The notes below the pieces were generated by a model, which was given only the letters and a program-made list of their open reading frames with translations, searched no databases and was not told the DNA's origin. 64,000 bases of DNA from positions 339,282 to 403,281 of the forward strand of contig NZ_WVRE01000004.1 in the NCBI RefSeq assembly GCF_013111185.1, in the 5' to 3' direction. This DNA comes from Ruegeria sp. HKCCD7303. GTDB taxonomy: Bacteria > Pseudomonadota > Alphaproteobacteria > Rhodobacterales > Rhodobacteraceae. The translations under genes were made by a program, and so were the position numbers. The stretch's first letter is position 1. Each line of letters begins with the position of its first letter. Positions 35,511 through 43,697 of the stretch are shown piece after piece.

Positions 35511-35803
35511 AGCCAAACGAACTGGTGGCTAACGAGCCATTTTCATTTTGCAGAACACCTTCGTCTCTGCGCTCTTTGGTTCATTTAGTTCTTTCGCTAC
35601 CTCATCCTCCAAAAATGCACGGGTGCTTATTTCAGTCATTTCATCCGCGTCCGAATTTGTTGGCGTCTGGACGTCGGAGTTGCCAGACTGGTCGGACAGT
35701 GGCCCCCAAACTGCGCGAAGTGCCCCAGCCGATTAAGCGATGTTGTATTTTGTATGCATAACGTGTTCAATTTGAGACAAGTTTACCAATAGGACTCAAT
35801 TGT

Positions 35804-36988
35804 TTGGACCCAACTCGCGAAGACAATACAAAAGTGCCGATTTGGTTCCTCACGATGGTCACTATCGCTCTCGTGATTTGCGCTCTGTGGTTCGGGCGCG
35901 GGTTTCTCATTCCTCTTGCGGTAACGGGTCTTCTTTATATTCTCACCTCTGCGCTTGTTGATAAAATTCAGCACACCAGTTTGATTGGCTGGTCGCCACC
36001 CGGCTGGTTAGCTCAACTTCTGAGCACGGTTTTGATAGTCGGAGCGGTCGTTCTTCTGGGTCTTGTTGCCGCTTCATCAGCGGATGATGTTCAAGACGCG
36101 TTGCCAAGATACCGGGAGCGCTTCTCAATTTTGTCGGAACAACTGGAAGGTTTTCTCGGACCCAAGATCGTGATCGCAATCCAACAAGCCATGGAGCAAG
36201 CCGATGTAGGGCGTTGGTTTACTGCAGCAATGAGCGGAGTGGGCGGAGCACTTTCAATGCTTGGCCTTATAACGCTCTATTTGATCTTCTTGACTGCTGA
36301 ACGACTAGCTTGGGCTACTAAATTGCCACTTTTGGCTTCTGGGGAGGAAGAGGCACATCGCGCCAAGAAAGTGCTTTCGAGAATTTCCAATGGCGTGAAG
36401 CAGTATATGTGGGTGAATGCAGTAACAAGTGCCATGAGCGGCGTTGTTGCATTCGCCATTTTTTCGTGGGTTGGCTTGGACTTTGCGCCACTACTTGCAC
36501 TGACCGTGTTTGTAGCCGGCTTCATTCCAAACATTGGGGCGTTCATCGCAATTGCGCTGCCCTCTCTCGTTGCTCTGATCCAATTCGATACTATGAGGCC
36601 GTTTTTAATCGTGTTGATTGGCTATGGCCTTGCGGATCAGTTCATCGCCAATGTCATACAGCCGAAAATGCAAGGTCGCTCTCTGAACCTCAGCACGTTC
36701 ATGGTAATGGTCGCTCTTACTTTCTGGGCCACTGTCTGGGGCGGGATCGGCGCGTTTTTAGCGATACCGATGACGGTAATCGTTATGGTTTTTTGTGCAG
36801 AAATCCCCGCAACACGGTGGATCGCAATAGTTCTGTCAGCGGATGGTCAATTACTGGAAGAGCAGAGTGTTGCTTCAAAAAAGAATAATCAATCGGTGTT
36901 GTCGCATATAGGCCAATCCAAAAAACGCCAAGAGTTTGAAGAGGAAATTGAGCAACTTCGCGCAGACTTCGACAGTAGAGATAAATAG
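35804..36988 (+). CDS. AI-2E-family (UPF0118) transporter
   Basis: 394 aa from a TTG at 35804 with AGGA about 10 nt upstream; no better start precedes the first membrane helix. About seven to eight transmembrane segments: PIWFLTMVTIALVICALWFG at the start, then VLIVGAVVLLGLVAASSADD. The conserved C-terminal core is FVAGFIPNIGAFIAIALPSL, IANVIQPKMQGRSLNLSTFM and WGGIGAFLAIPMTV. The tail is charged and helical. Members export autoinducer-2 in E. coli (TqsA) or act as Na+/H+ antiporters, and the substrate here is open. The 293-bp gap before it shows only short unsupported frames. Confidence 0.9.
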   Translation: MDPTREDNTKVPIWFLTMVTIALVICALWFGRGFLIPLAVTGLLYILTSALVDKIQHTSLIGWSPPGWLAQLLSTVLIVGAVVLLGLVAASSADDVQDALPRYRERFSILSEQLEGFLGPKIVIAIQQAMEQADVGRWFTAAMSGVGGALSMLGLITLYLIFLTAERLAWATKLPLLASGEEEAHRAKKVLSRISNGVKQYMWVNAVTSAMSGVVAFAIFSWVGLDFAPLLALTVFVAGFIPNIGAFIAIALPSLVALIQFDTMRPFLIVLIGYGLADQFIANVIQPKMQGRSLNLSTFMVMVALTFWATVWGGIGAFLAIPMTVIVMVFCAEIPATRWIAIVLSADGQLLEEQSVASKKNNQSVLSHIGQSKKRQEFEEEIEQLRADFDSRDK

Positions 36989-37331
36989 TCTACGCTTAAC
37001 AGGGGCGCGACTATATCGATGAAGTTCTCTACCAGTGTCAAAACGGCGGCCAGGTTGTCAAATTTTTTAAGCCACCATTATTTGCCCCTGTAATCGATTG
37101 AACGTGGCTGCAGCGATGACGGCGAGTAATGGATCAGCAAACAGTGGTTGAACCGTGCATGCAAAGTGTTTGGAGGGTATCGCAGTCAAGCGTTTGGCTT
37201 TTGGTTCGGATCTCAATTCCAATCCCAAATTAGCAAAACTGTAGCGCTGCGAGAGTATACAGAACTTTGAATTTAAACTAATACTTACATCATTAAATAA
37301 GTTCTGGCCCGCAGCGATAGGAGAGATTGAC
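36989..37331. other. 343-bp gap, no gene recognised
   Basis: Between the AI-2E-type gene and the second 78-aa gene. It becomes AT-rich towards 37260-37300, which is probably the promoter of the 78-aa gene, and it ends in TAGGAGAG, the ribosome-binding site. I saw no open frame with a start signal and no strong hairpin. Confidence 0.4.
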
Positions 37332-37568
37332 ATGGCTGATATTGCGAAATGGATGGATGATCTCAAGCAAACACGTGACGAGCTTCGTTTGCAACTTCAT
37401 CTTGGTGCGAAAGAAGCAGAGGATGAATGGGAAAGCCTTATGCGTGACTGGGACTCGTTCTTGAGTAAGTCTCAGTTCGAAAAGTCCGAAGATGAAGTCG
37501 GAGAAGCGGCCCGCGAGCTGGGTCTGAAGATGAAGGCCGCCTACGAACGTATGAAGAAAGCAGTTTAG
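37332..37568 (+). CDS. Small helical protein, paralogue of 32931 gene
   Basis: 78 aa, with TAGGAGAG 6 nt before the ATG. It aligns end to end with the 77-aa protein at 32931: RDELRLQLHLGAKEAEDEW, EDEVGEAARELGLKMKAAYE, with many identities. Charged, all-helical, soluble. Function unknown. Two copies 4 kb apart around the DUF1269-MscS-AI-2E genes suggest a duplication within the island or two members of one stress regulon. Its own AT-rich upstream region points to separate expression. Confidence 0.75.
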   Translation: MADIAKWMDDLKQTRDELRLQLHLGAKEAEDEWESLMRDWDSFLSKSQFEKSEDEVGEAARELGLKMKAAYERMKKAV

Positions 37569-38170
37569 TCTGCGGAAACAAGCGAGGATCACTAAACGCG
37601 AAAAGTTTTGAAAAACTCAAACGTATGGCGTGGCTACGTCATTTTAATTGAGGTGTTCTGAGCGAGATAGTCTCAATCGCGTAGTGTCCTTGCAAAATTG
37701 CCATCTCGACGATTGTTCATTTCTTAACCGCAAGGGACAGGCGATCAGATCGCGCGCCGTCGTCTTGCGGTGGCACGCTATCAATCTGGCTTAGTGGTTT
37801 TGCTATGCTTGTTGCAGTGATTGGCCTATTTTTTGGGAACGTTGCCTGTTCTTCTGTCTGGGCGATAACTACGGGAAAGCGCTGGGCGGCGGAATCCTTG
37901 CTGTTTGAGCCTGGATCTTGCTGTCGTCCCGGTGCTTGTCGCGCCTCGAATGAGCGCTGAACGAGAACCGGAACCTGTCATTGAATTTCGCGATCTCGCA
38001 ATGGACGATATCAAGGCGGCATAGTCGGAATGGCTGGGTGAGGCAAAGCATCTGGAAGAAAATGTGCGGCGTATTGCCTCCTATCCGTTTGGCGCTGTGG
38101 AATCGACTCTGCTTGGCCCGCTTTTTTCAACGACGGCGAAGTCTCTCTACAAGAAGGTGCAAACTACCAA
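37569..38170. other. 602-bp gap with gene debris
   Basis: No intact gene. A frame from 37805 begins with a hydrophobic stretch (VAVIGLFFGNVACSS) and soon stops. A second frame contains a protein-like stretch interrupted by a stop (see the pseudogene entry). No repeat family member or IS end was found here. Confidence 0.4.
37955..38150 (+). pseudogene. Possible decayed gene fragment
   Basis: One frame reads EPEPVIEFRDLAMDDIKAA, then a TAG at about 38023, then SEWLGEAKHLEENVRRIASY and on to AKSLYKKV before sense ends. The amphipathic helical character on both sides of the stop suggests a disabled coding sequence. The family is not recognised. It lies downstream of the 78-aa gene and overlaps no other call. 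Low confidence, because chance open frames of this length occur. Confidence 0.3.
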
Positions 38171-39592
38171 TCACAACAAAGGCGAAACTAGTCGGGACAA
38201 GGGAGCACCAATTCTGATACGTTTTGGTTGCTGCGACAGCCTTTTCGAAAGTTCGAAGGAACGTTCGAAATCAGCTTCAAACATCGCTTCTAGTTGTGAT
38301 GCAGCACTATCATCAAAGTAAACCGCCATGGCTTCAAAGTTCAATCGAAACGACCGGTTATCCATGTTCATGGTTCCGACAACTGCAAGCGTATCGTCAA
38401 CAAGTACGACCTTTTGATGCATGAAACCCGCATCATAGCGCATCACTTTGACTCCTACGTCGCGGATCTCGTCAAAGTATGCGAAGGCAGCCAACCAAGG
38501 AACGGTATGGTCTATGACCTCCGGGACCAATATACGCACATCTAGGCCGCGTAGCGCCGCTAGTTTAAGCGCGGTCAGAATATCGATATCTGGCACAAAA
38601 TAAGGAGATGCAATCCACACTCGTTTCTTAGCTTCAGCGATGCAGGATATGAAGAACATGGCCCCTGTTTCCAGTTCGTCACCCGGACCAGTAGCGACCA
38701 AAAGTGATGTCATGTCAGCTTTATCTCGATCGGCATTCCAATTCAGGTCATCGATCAGTATTTCGTCTGTTGCCCAGTGCCAGTCTTCCACGAAAATCAA
38801 CTGAAGCTGGGAAACTACTGGGCCAGTCATCTGAACATGTGTGTCGCGCCAATTACCAAAACGTGGATCGAGTCCTTTGTACTCGTCTCCGAAATTCAAA
38901 CCACCCGTGAAGCCCACATGACCGTCGACAACTACTGTTTTGCGGTGATTGCGAAAATTGAGCTGAAAACGGTACTTCGGCCCCCTTGTCGACTTCGGAT
39001 CGACGAACTCTACCCCTGCTGACTTTAAGCGCTGAAAATAGGTGGGAGGAAGCTTTTTGCTTCCTACAGCATCGACCATGAAGCGGACCGACACCCCTCG
39101 TTCAGCGGCATTGATCATGTGATCGCAAAGGGCTCGGCCAACGCCATCATCGTTGACGATATAGGATTGGACAAGCACGTATGATTTTGCAGTATCAATC
39201 GCCTTGAAAATCGCTGAGAACGTCTCCTCACCATCTATGAGAAGCTGAAAACCATTTCCGTCTACTCCGGGTAGTTCTGCGATCTTTTCAAAAAGTGTTG
39301 TGTCGTTCTTGGGTTTGGACTTAGGCCTATGTTGTTCGCGATAAGTCGCCACACCTTCAAGAACCTGTTCGCTTGAGGCACGACTTATTTCATAGCCACG
39401 ATATTTGTGGTGTCCAAGAAACAGATAAAGCGGCACACCAAGGTAAGGTGCTGTTACAAGAAAGATTGCCCAACCGATCGCGCCTTGAGGAGTACGCGCC
39501 GTCTGGATAGCGCGCCACGCGAAAACAATCGCAATGACCTCTGACGCGATGAGTGCAATAATCAAAACCGTGCCGAGCATTTCATCGCCCAT
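38171..39592 (-). CDS. cls: Cardiolipin synthase (phospholipase D family, ClsA type)
   Basis: 473 aa. Two N-terminal transmembrane helices (LGTVLIIALIASEVIAIVF, then IGWAIFLVTAPYLGVPLYLF). Two HKD motifs: HRKTVVVD at 216-223 and HQKVVLVD at 392-399, each with the GG/N-containing tail (FTGGLNFGDEY, GTMNMDNRSF). It condenses phosphatidylglycerol or phosphatidylethanolamine into cardiolipin in the inner membrane. The length is normal. It is transcribed towards the gene debris at 37569-38170 and closes the envelope island. An alternative ATG at 39580 lies four codons in. Confidence 0.92.
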   Translation of the reverse strand: MGDEMLGTVLIIALIASEVIAIVFAWRAIQTARTPQGAIGWAIFLVTAPYLGVPLYLFLGHHKYRGYEISRASSEQVLEGVATYREQHRPKSKPKNDTTLFEKIAELPGVDGNGFQLLIDGEETFSAIFKAIDTAKSYVLVQSYIVNDDGVGRALCDHMINAAERGVSVRFMVDAVGSKKLPPTYFQRLKSAGVEFVDPKSTRGPKYRFQLNFRNHRKTVVVDGHVGFTGGLNFGDEYKGLDPRFGNWRDTHVQMTGPVVSQLQLIFVEDWHWATDEILIDDLNWNADRDKADMTSLLVATGPGDELETGAMFFISCIAEAKKRVWIASPYFVPDIDILTALKLAALRGLDVRILVPEVIDHTVPWLAAFAYFDEIRDVGVKVMRYDAGFMHQKVVLVDDTLAVVGTMNMDNRSFRLNFEAMAVYFDDSAASQLEAMFEADFERSFELSKRLSQQPKRIRIGAPLSRLVSPLL

Positions 39593-39977
39593 TCCATAGA
39601 CAGGGGAAAGCCTGACTGAGTTACCCTCGGGCCAAAGCTATGTGAGTTTCCCATTCGTAACAACTTTTGGGCCCTCCGTCTGGTCTTGTCAGACGAACTT
39701 TTGTTGGGCGTGGCGGGGCAGTAAAGCCGCCGTTCGGATTTCGGAAGCTGTCGTTGGGGCAATCCTGGCTGACCGACTGCTCAGAGCCCAAAGCGGACCT
39801 TCGAACTCGACGCGGCAACAGGCAGAACTAAGCGCGAAACGGAAATCGCTCCACTGCTATCTAGCAGTAATGGTGTCTCAAAGTAAGCCTTTCGCGTACA
39901 CGTTGAATGCTTCTGGTCGGTTGTCTCGTGGCTATAAACTCCACTGCTCAATGCCTTTTGCTAGCCAGAGAAGAGGG
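39593..39977. other. 385-bp gap: IS6-type end relic plus repeat copy d
   Basis: Contains GGTCTTGTCAGACGAACT at 39682, matching the IS6 element's left end with one change, and some IS-like bases after it (gggcgtggcggggcag). At 39735-39850 it then has gaccgactgctcagagccca and agcggaccttcg of the intergenic repeat family. A small perfect inverted repeat ACTGCTA-TC-TAGCAGT lies at 39853-39868. No gene was seen. Confidence 0.55.
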
Positions 39978-41024
39978 TCAGGTGCCTCCGCGCGACCGGA
40001 ACTCTGATGGAGAGCACCCCTCCCACTTTGAGAAGGCCGTAGAAAAGTTCTGCCGGTGCGAAAAACCAATGCTTTGAGCGACCTCGTCAATTTCGCGGCC
40101 TTGCCGTAAAGCCTCTCGCGCGATGGCATGGCGCGGGCCATCGCGGAGGCGATCAAAACGGCTGCCCTCTTTTTTTAGGGCATCCTGGAGGGTTCTGAGC
40201 GGTTTGTCGAGAAGGTTAGCGACTTCGGTTTGCGCAAGAGGGCGCTGGTTGGTGCGCAATGACGCGTATTGCAAATGAGTTACGAGGTCGGACATCTCAC
40301 AGGACGCATTGGGCACTTCGGGCGCCTCTGCCATGGCCAAAAGAAGGAGATCGGACAGGTCGGGCCTGGAGTGTTTGAGCGGCGTCCGCAAGAGGTGATC
40401 ATCGAACTCAACTGTTCCGATATCACCCTCCGAAACCTGGCTCACGCCACTGAGAAATGTTGTGTGGTGAGCGCGCGCTCCGGGATAGCTCACCCGGATA
40501 TGCGCGCTGCGTGTGCCCGTGCGCTGGGCGAGAAGGTTGCAGATCAGTCCGATTGTGTATTGCACATCGAGCGAGGCTTCCGGGCCCACGCCGAAGGGGT
40601 GAACGTACGTGAACCGACAACGATCCCTTCGCACTCGGAGGCCAACACTGACCCCGGGAACGATATAGGGAACCGTGTCGCGCAGAATGCAGAGGGCGGC
40701 CCAGATAGTCTCAGAATGAATGACGGCTTTGCCGAAAAGCCCCATATCCGCGAACTCTTGGTCCATACCTGCCCTCAGCATGATCCCGCCAAGATCATCG
40801 AGGTGGTCGATGCGGGCGAGGCCCTCTAGGTAGGTGCCGTCGGGCATCCAACGCTCCGCCTGATTCGGAACATCGAGCCCCGCTACCTCTGCGGAGAGAC
40901 CTTTCCCCAGACCAAACATGGGATCAGACAGGCACTTAAACAAACCCAGCAACAGGCCCGCACGGACCTGTCTCGAGTCGTCGGGACGGCAAAACGATCG
41001 ATCTTCCCGTGTGTTTGAAGACAA
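39978..41024 (-). CDS. AraC-family transcriptional regulator
   Basis: 348 aa from a TTG at 41024 (AAGGA about 10 nt upstream; the next Met is 35 residues in and would cut the domain). The N-terminal arabinose-binding-like domain is followed by the C-terminal double helix-turn-helix: RPLAQTEVANLLDKPLRTLQ, then EIDEVAQSIGFSHRQNFSTA and GCSPSEFR. It is divergent from the arylsulfatase gene with a 225-bp control region between, the usual layout for an activator and its target. Its architecture matches the AraC protein at 3142, which faces another DUF1254 gene. Confidence 0.88.
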   Translation of the reverse strand: MSSNTREDRSFCRPDDSRQVRAGLLLGLFKCLSDPMFGLGKGLSAEVAGLDVPNQAERWMPDGTYLEGLARIDHLDDLGGIMLRAGMDQEFADMGLFGKAVIHSETIWAALCILRDTVPYIVPGVSVGLRVRRDRCRFTYVHPFGVGPEASLDVQYTIGLICNLLAQRTGTRSAHIRVSYPGARAHHTTFLSGVSQVSEGDIGTVEFDDHLLRTPLKHSRPDLSDLLLLAMAEAPEVPNASCEMSDLVTHLQYASLRTNQRPLAQTEVANLLDKPLRTLQDALKKEGSRFDRLRDGPRHAIAREALRQGREIDEVAQSIGFSHRQNFSTAFSKWEGCSPSEFRSRGGT

Positions 41025-41249
41025 TAGTTGGTTCCTTGGGCGCTAGTGTTGATTCTTAGATTAAGCGATTTGTGCCTACAACACTGCAGCAAAAAGAACT
41101 CGACGCGGCGCCTCCCGGACATGTCCTACGAAGAGCGCTGCCAAAAGGTAGCGGTTTCATTCTGGCTCGCGCTTCATGCCGCGCGACATGGAAGCAGTCT
41201 GACAAAACGAGGTGCGTCGCGCAGTTCAAATCAAAAGGAGGAGACAGCC

Positions 41250-43601
41250 GTGAAACTTTTTGAACTGACCAGGTTGCCCATGGCGCTCTTGGCAGGAACG
41301 CTCGCCCTGACTGCCGCGCCAGCTGTGGCCCAAGATGACTGGGATCGCTCGGTCTTGCCGGTCCCAATGACTGAGTTTGGTGGCCATATCGCGCTCCGCA
41401 CCTCGGACTCGAGTCTCGATTTTCCGCGGCAGGTGTCCGCACCCGAGGGTGCGCCCAATGTTCTCTTGATCATGCCGGACGATGTGGGCTTTGGCGCGCC
41501 GACTGCCTTTGGTGGTCCCGTGCCAACCGAAGCCTATGATCGGCTTGCCGAGGATGGCCTCCTGTTCACCCGGATGCACACGACGGCACTTTGCTCTCCG
41601 ACCCGATCGGCGCTGATTTCCGGGCGCAATCACCATTCCAACTCAACCGGCGTCATTATGGAGCTGGGCACTGGTTTCCCGGGCTACAACTCGCTGATGC
41701 CAAAAGAGAACGGCACCATTGCCGAGATCCTGAAAGGCAACGGGTACAACACCGCTTGGTATGGCAAGAACCACAACGTGCCGGACTGGCAGTCGAGCCA
41801 GGCCGGGCCGTTCGACCTGTGGCCGACGGGGCTTGGTTTCGAGCAGTTCTTTGGCTTCATCGGTGGCGACACAAGCCAGTTCACGCCCGCGATCTTTGAC
41901 GGCACCAAGCCGATTGAGCCGCCGAACACCGATGATTACCACCTGGATGAGGACATGGCCGACCGGGCCATCAACTACATCCGGGAACAGCACGCGCTCG
42001 CACCGGAAAAGCCCTTCTTCGTCTACTACGCGCCGGGCACAAGTCACGCGCCGCACCACGCCCCGCAAGAGTGGATCGACAGGTTCAAAGGCCAGTTTGA
42101 TCAGGGCTGGGACGCCGTACGCGAAGAGTCCTTCGCGCGTCAGAAAGAGCGCGGCATCATTCCACAGGATGCTGTGCTTACGCCGCGTCCGGAACAGCTT
42201 CGTGCCTGGGATTCGCTGAATGATCAGCAGAAAGAGCTCTATGCCCGCATGATGGAGGTCTATGCCGGGGCGCTGTCGCACATGGACTACCAGATCAACC
42301 GCATCATCGACGCGGTCGAGGAAACCGGCGAACTCGACAACACGTTGATTATCTACCTGATGGGTGACAACGGCGCGTCGGCTGAGGGCAGCCCGGATGG
42401 ATTGCTAAACGAGATGACGTTCTTCAACAACATCCCCGTGCCCTTCGAGGACACGTATGCGCGCATCGATGAGCTGGGCGGACCGAATACGTTCGGCCAC
42501 TTTCCCTCGGCCTGGGCGCACGCGATGAACACGCCGTTCCAATGGACAAAGCAGGTGGCCAGCCATTTTGGCGGGACCCGCAACGGCATGATCATCCGCT
42601 GGCCCGCTGGCATTGAAGCGCGGGGGGAGGTCCGTGATCAGTTCCACCACGTTATCGATATCATGCCGACAATCCTCGAAGCGGCTGGCCTGCCAGCACC
42701 GACCTCGATCAACGGGGTGGCCCAGTCCGAGATCGAGGGCACCAGCATGATGTATGCCTTCGATAACGCGGAGGCACCCTCAACCCGCCGGACCCAGTAT
42801 TTCGAAATGCTGGGCAACCGCGCGATCTACAGTGACGGCTGGATGGCGACCACCACACCGCCGGAAGCCCCCTGGGTCAGCGTGGTAAAGCCGACCGATG
42901 TAATCACCGAGTGGGATTGGGAACTCTATAACGTTGCCGAGGACTTCACCCAGGCCAACAACCTTGCCGCGGAGAACCCCGAGAAACTGGCAGAGTTGCA
43001 GCTTCTGTTCTACGGCGAGGCAGCAAAATATGACGTGCTGCCGATTGTCAGCAGCAAGGTGGAGCGCATGGATGTCTCGCTGCGCCCCAGCCTGACGGCG
43101 GGTCGTACAGAGTTCACCTACTACGACAACATGACACGCATTCCCGAAGGCACCGCGCCCGACTTCAAAAACAAGTCGCACACCATCACGGCGCATATCG
43201 AGATCGCTGACGGGGACAATGACGGGATGCTCGTCACCCAGGGCGGCCGGTTCGGCGGCTGGGCGCTCTACGTGCTCGATGGCAAGCCGGTCTACACCTA
43301 CAATGTTGCCAATCTTGAACGTTACAACATTGAGGGCGACCCTCTGTCGGCTGGCAAGCACACGATCCGCTACGAGTTCGAGTATGATGGCGGCGGCGTC
43401 GGCAAGGGCGGCATGGGCAAGCTTTTCGTTAACGATGAACTCGTTGGCGAGGGTCGGGTCGAGCGCACCATGGGCTTCCGAATCTCGCTCGATGAGACAT
43501 TCGACATCGGCTCCGACGCGGGCGAACCCGTGAGCGAAAGCTACCACGTGCCCTTCGACTTCCCCGGCACGCTGGAGAAGGTCGAGGTCAAGTTGCGGTA
43601 A
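41250..43601 (+). CDS. Arylsulfatase, exported
   Basis: 783 aa from a GTG at 41250, set by AAAGGAGGAG just upstream and by the signal peptide that starts there (cleavage AVA-QD at about residue 28). The metal site is PDDVG with Asp77-Asp78. The sulfatase signature CSPTRSALISGR begins at Cys115, the residue converted to formylglycine. AWYGKNHNVPDW and KPFFVYYAPGTSHAPHHAP supply further active-site residues. The length fits type I arylsulfatases of the long class with a C-terminal beta region. It hydrolyses sulfate esters in the periplasm. No dedicated maturase gene is in the window. It is probably activated by the divergent AraC protein and co-transcribed with the DUF1254 gene that follows. 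Confidence 0.93.
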   Translation: MKLFELTRLPMALLAGTLALTAAPAVAQDDWDRSVLPVPMTEFGGHIALRTSDSSLDFPRQVSAPEGAPNVLLIMPDDVGFGAPTAFGGPVPTEAYDRLAEDGLLFTRMHTTALCSPTRSALISGRNHHSNSTGVIMELGTGFPGYNSLMPKENGTIAEILKGNGYNTAWYGKNHNVPDWQSSQAGPFDLWPTGLGFEQFFGFIGGDTSQFTPAIFDGTKPIEPPNTDDYHLDEDMADRAINYIREQHALAPEKPFFVYYAPGTSHAPHHAPQEWIDRFKGQFDQGWDAVREESFARQKERGIIPQDAVLTPRPEQLRAWDSLNDQQKELYARMMEVYAGALSHMDYQINRIIDAVEETGELDNTLIIYLMGDNGASAEGSPDGLLNEMTFFNNIPVPFEDTYARIDELGGPNTFGHFPSAWAHAMNTPFQWTKQVASHFGGTRNGMIIRWPAGIEARGEVRDQFHHVIDIMPTILEAAGLPAPTSINGVAQSEIEGTSMMYAFDNAEAPSTRRTQYFEMLGNRAIYSDGWMATTTPPEAPWVSVVKPTDVITEWDWELYNVAEDFTQANNLAAENPEKLAELQLLFYGEAAKYDVLPIVSSKVERMDVSLRPSLTAGRTEFTYYDNMTRIPEGTAPDFKNKSHTITAHIEIADGDNDGMLVTQGGRFGGWALYVLDGKPVYTYNVANLERYNIEGDPLSAGKHTIRYEFEYDGGGVGKGGMGKLFVNDELVGEGRVERTMGFRISLDETFDIGSDAGEPVSESYHVPFDFPGTLEKVEVKLR

Positions 43602-43620
43602 CCGAGGTGTTCAGGTGTGG

Positions 43621-43640
43621 ACAGGGGCATCAGCCCCTGT
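43621..43640 (+). promoter_or_regulatory. Hairpin between sulfatase and DUF1254 genes
   Basis: ACAGGGGC, ATCA, GCCCCTGT: a perfect 8-bp stem 20 bp after the sulfatase stop. There is no T-run, and the next gene starts 57 bp later, so it may set the expression ratio within one transcript. Confidence 0.5.
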
Positions 43641-43697
43641 CTGCGCAACGAAGACATCAACAGCTATCCCTCAAATCGAATCTGGAGAACACTCTTC

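Noticed and set aside
35548..35736. 62-codon plus-strand frame in the MscS/AI-2E gap
   Set aside because: No ribosome-binding site, low-complexity Ser-rich content and no recognisable motif.
41643..43547. Long minus-strand frames (212 and 255 codons) over the sulfatase gene
   Set aside because: They arise from GC-rich third positions of the sulfatase gene and lack recognisable domains or ribosome-binding sites.
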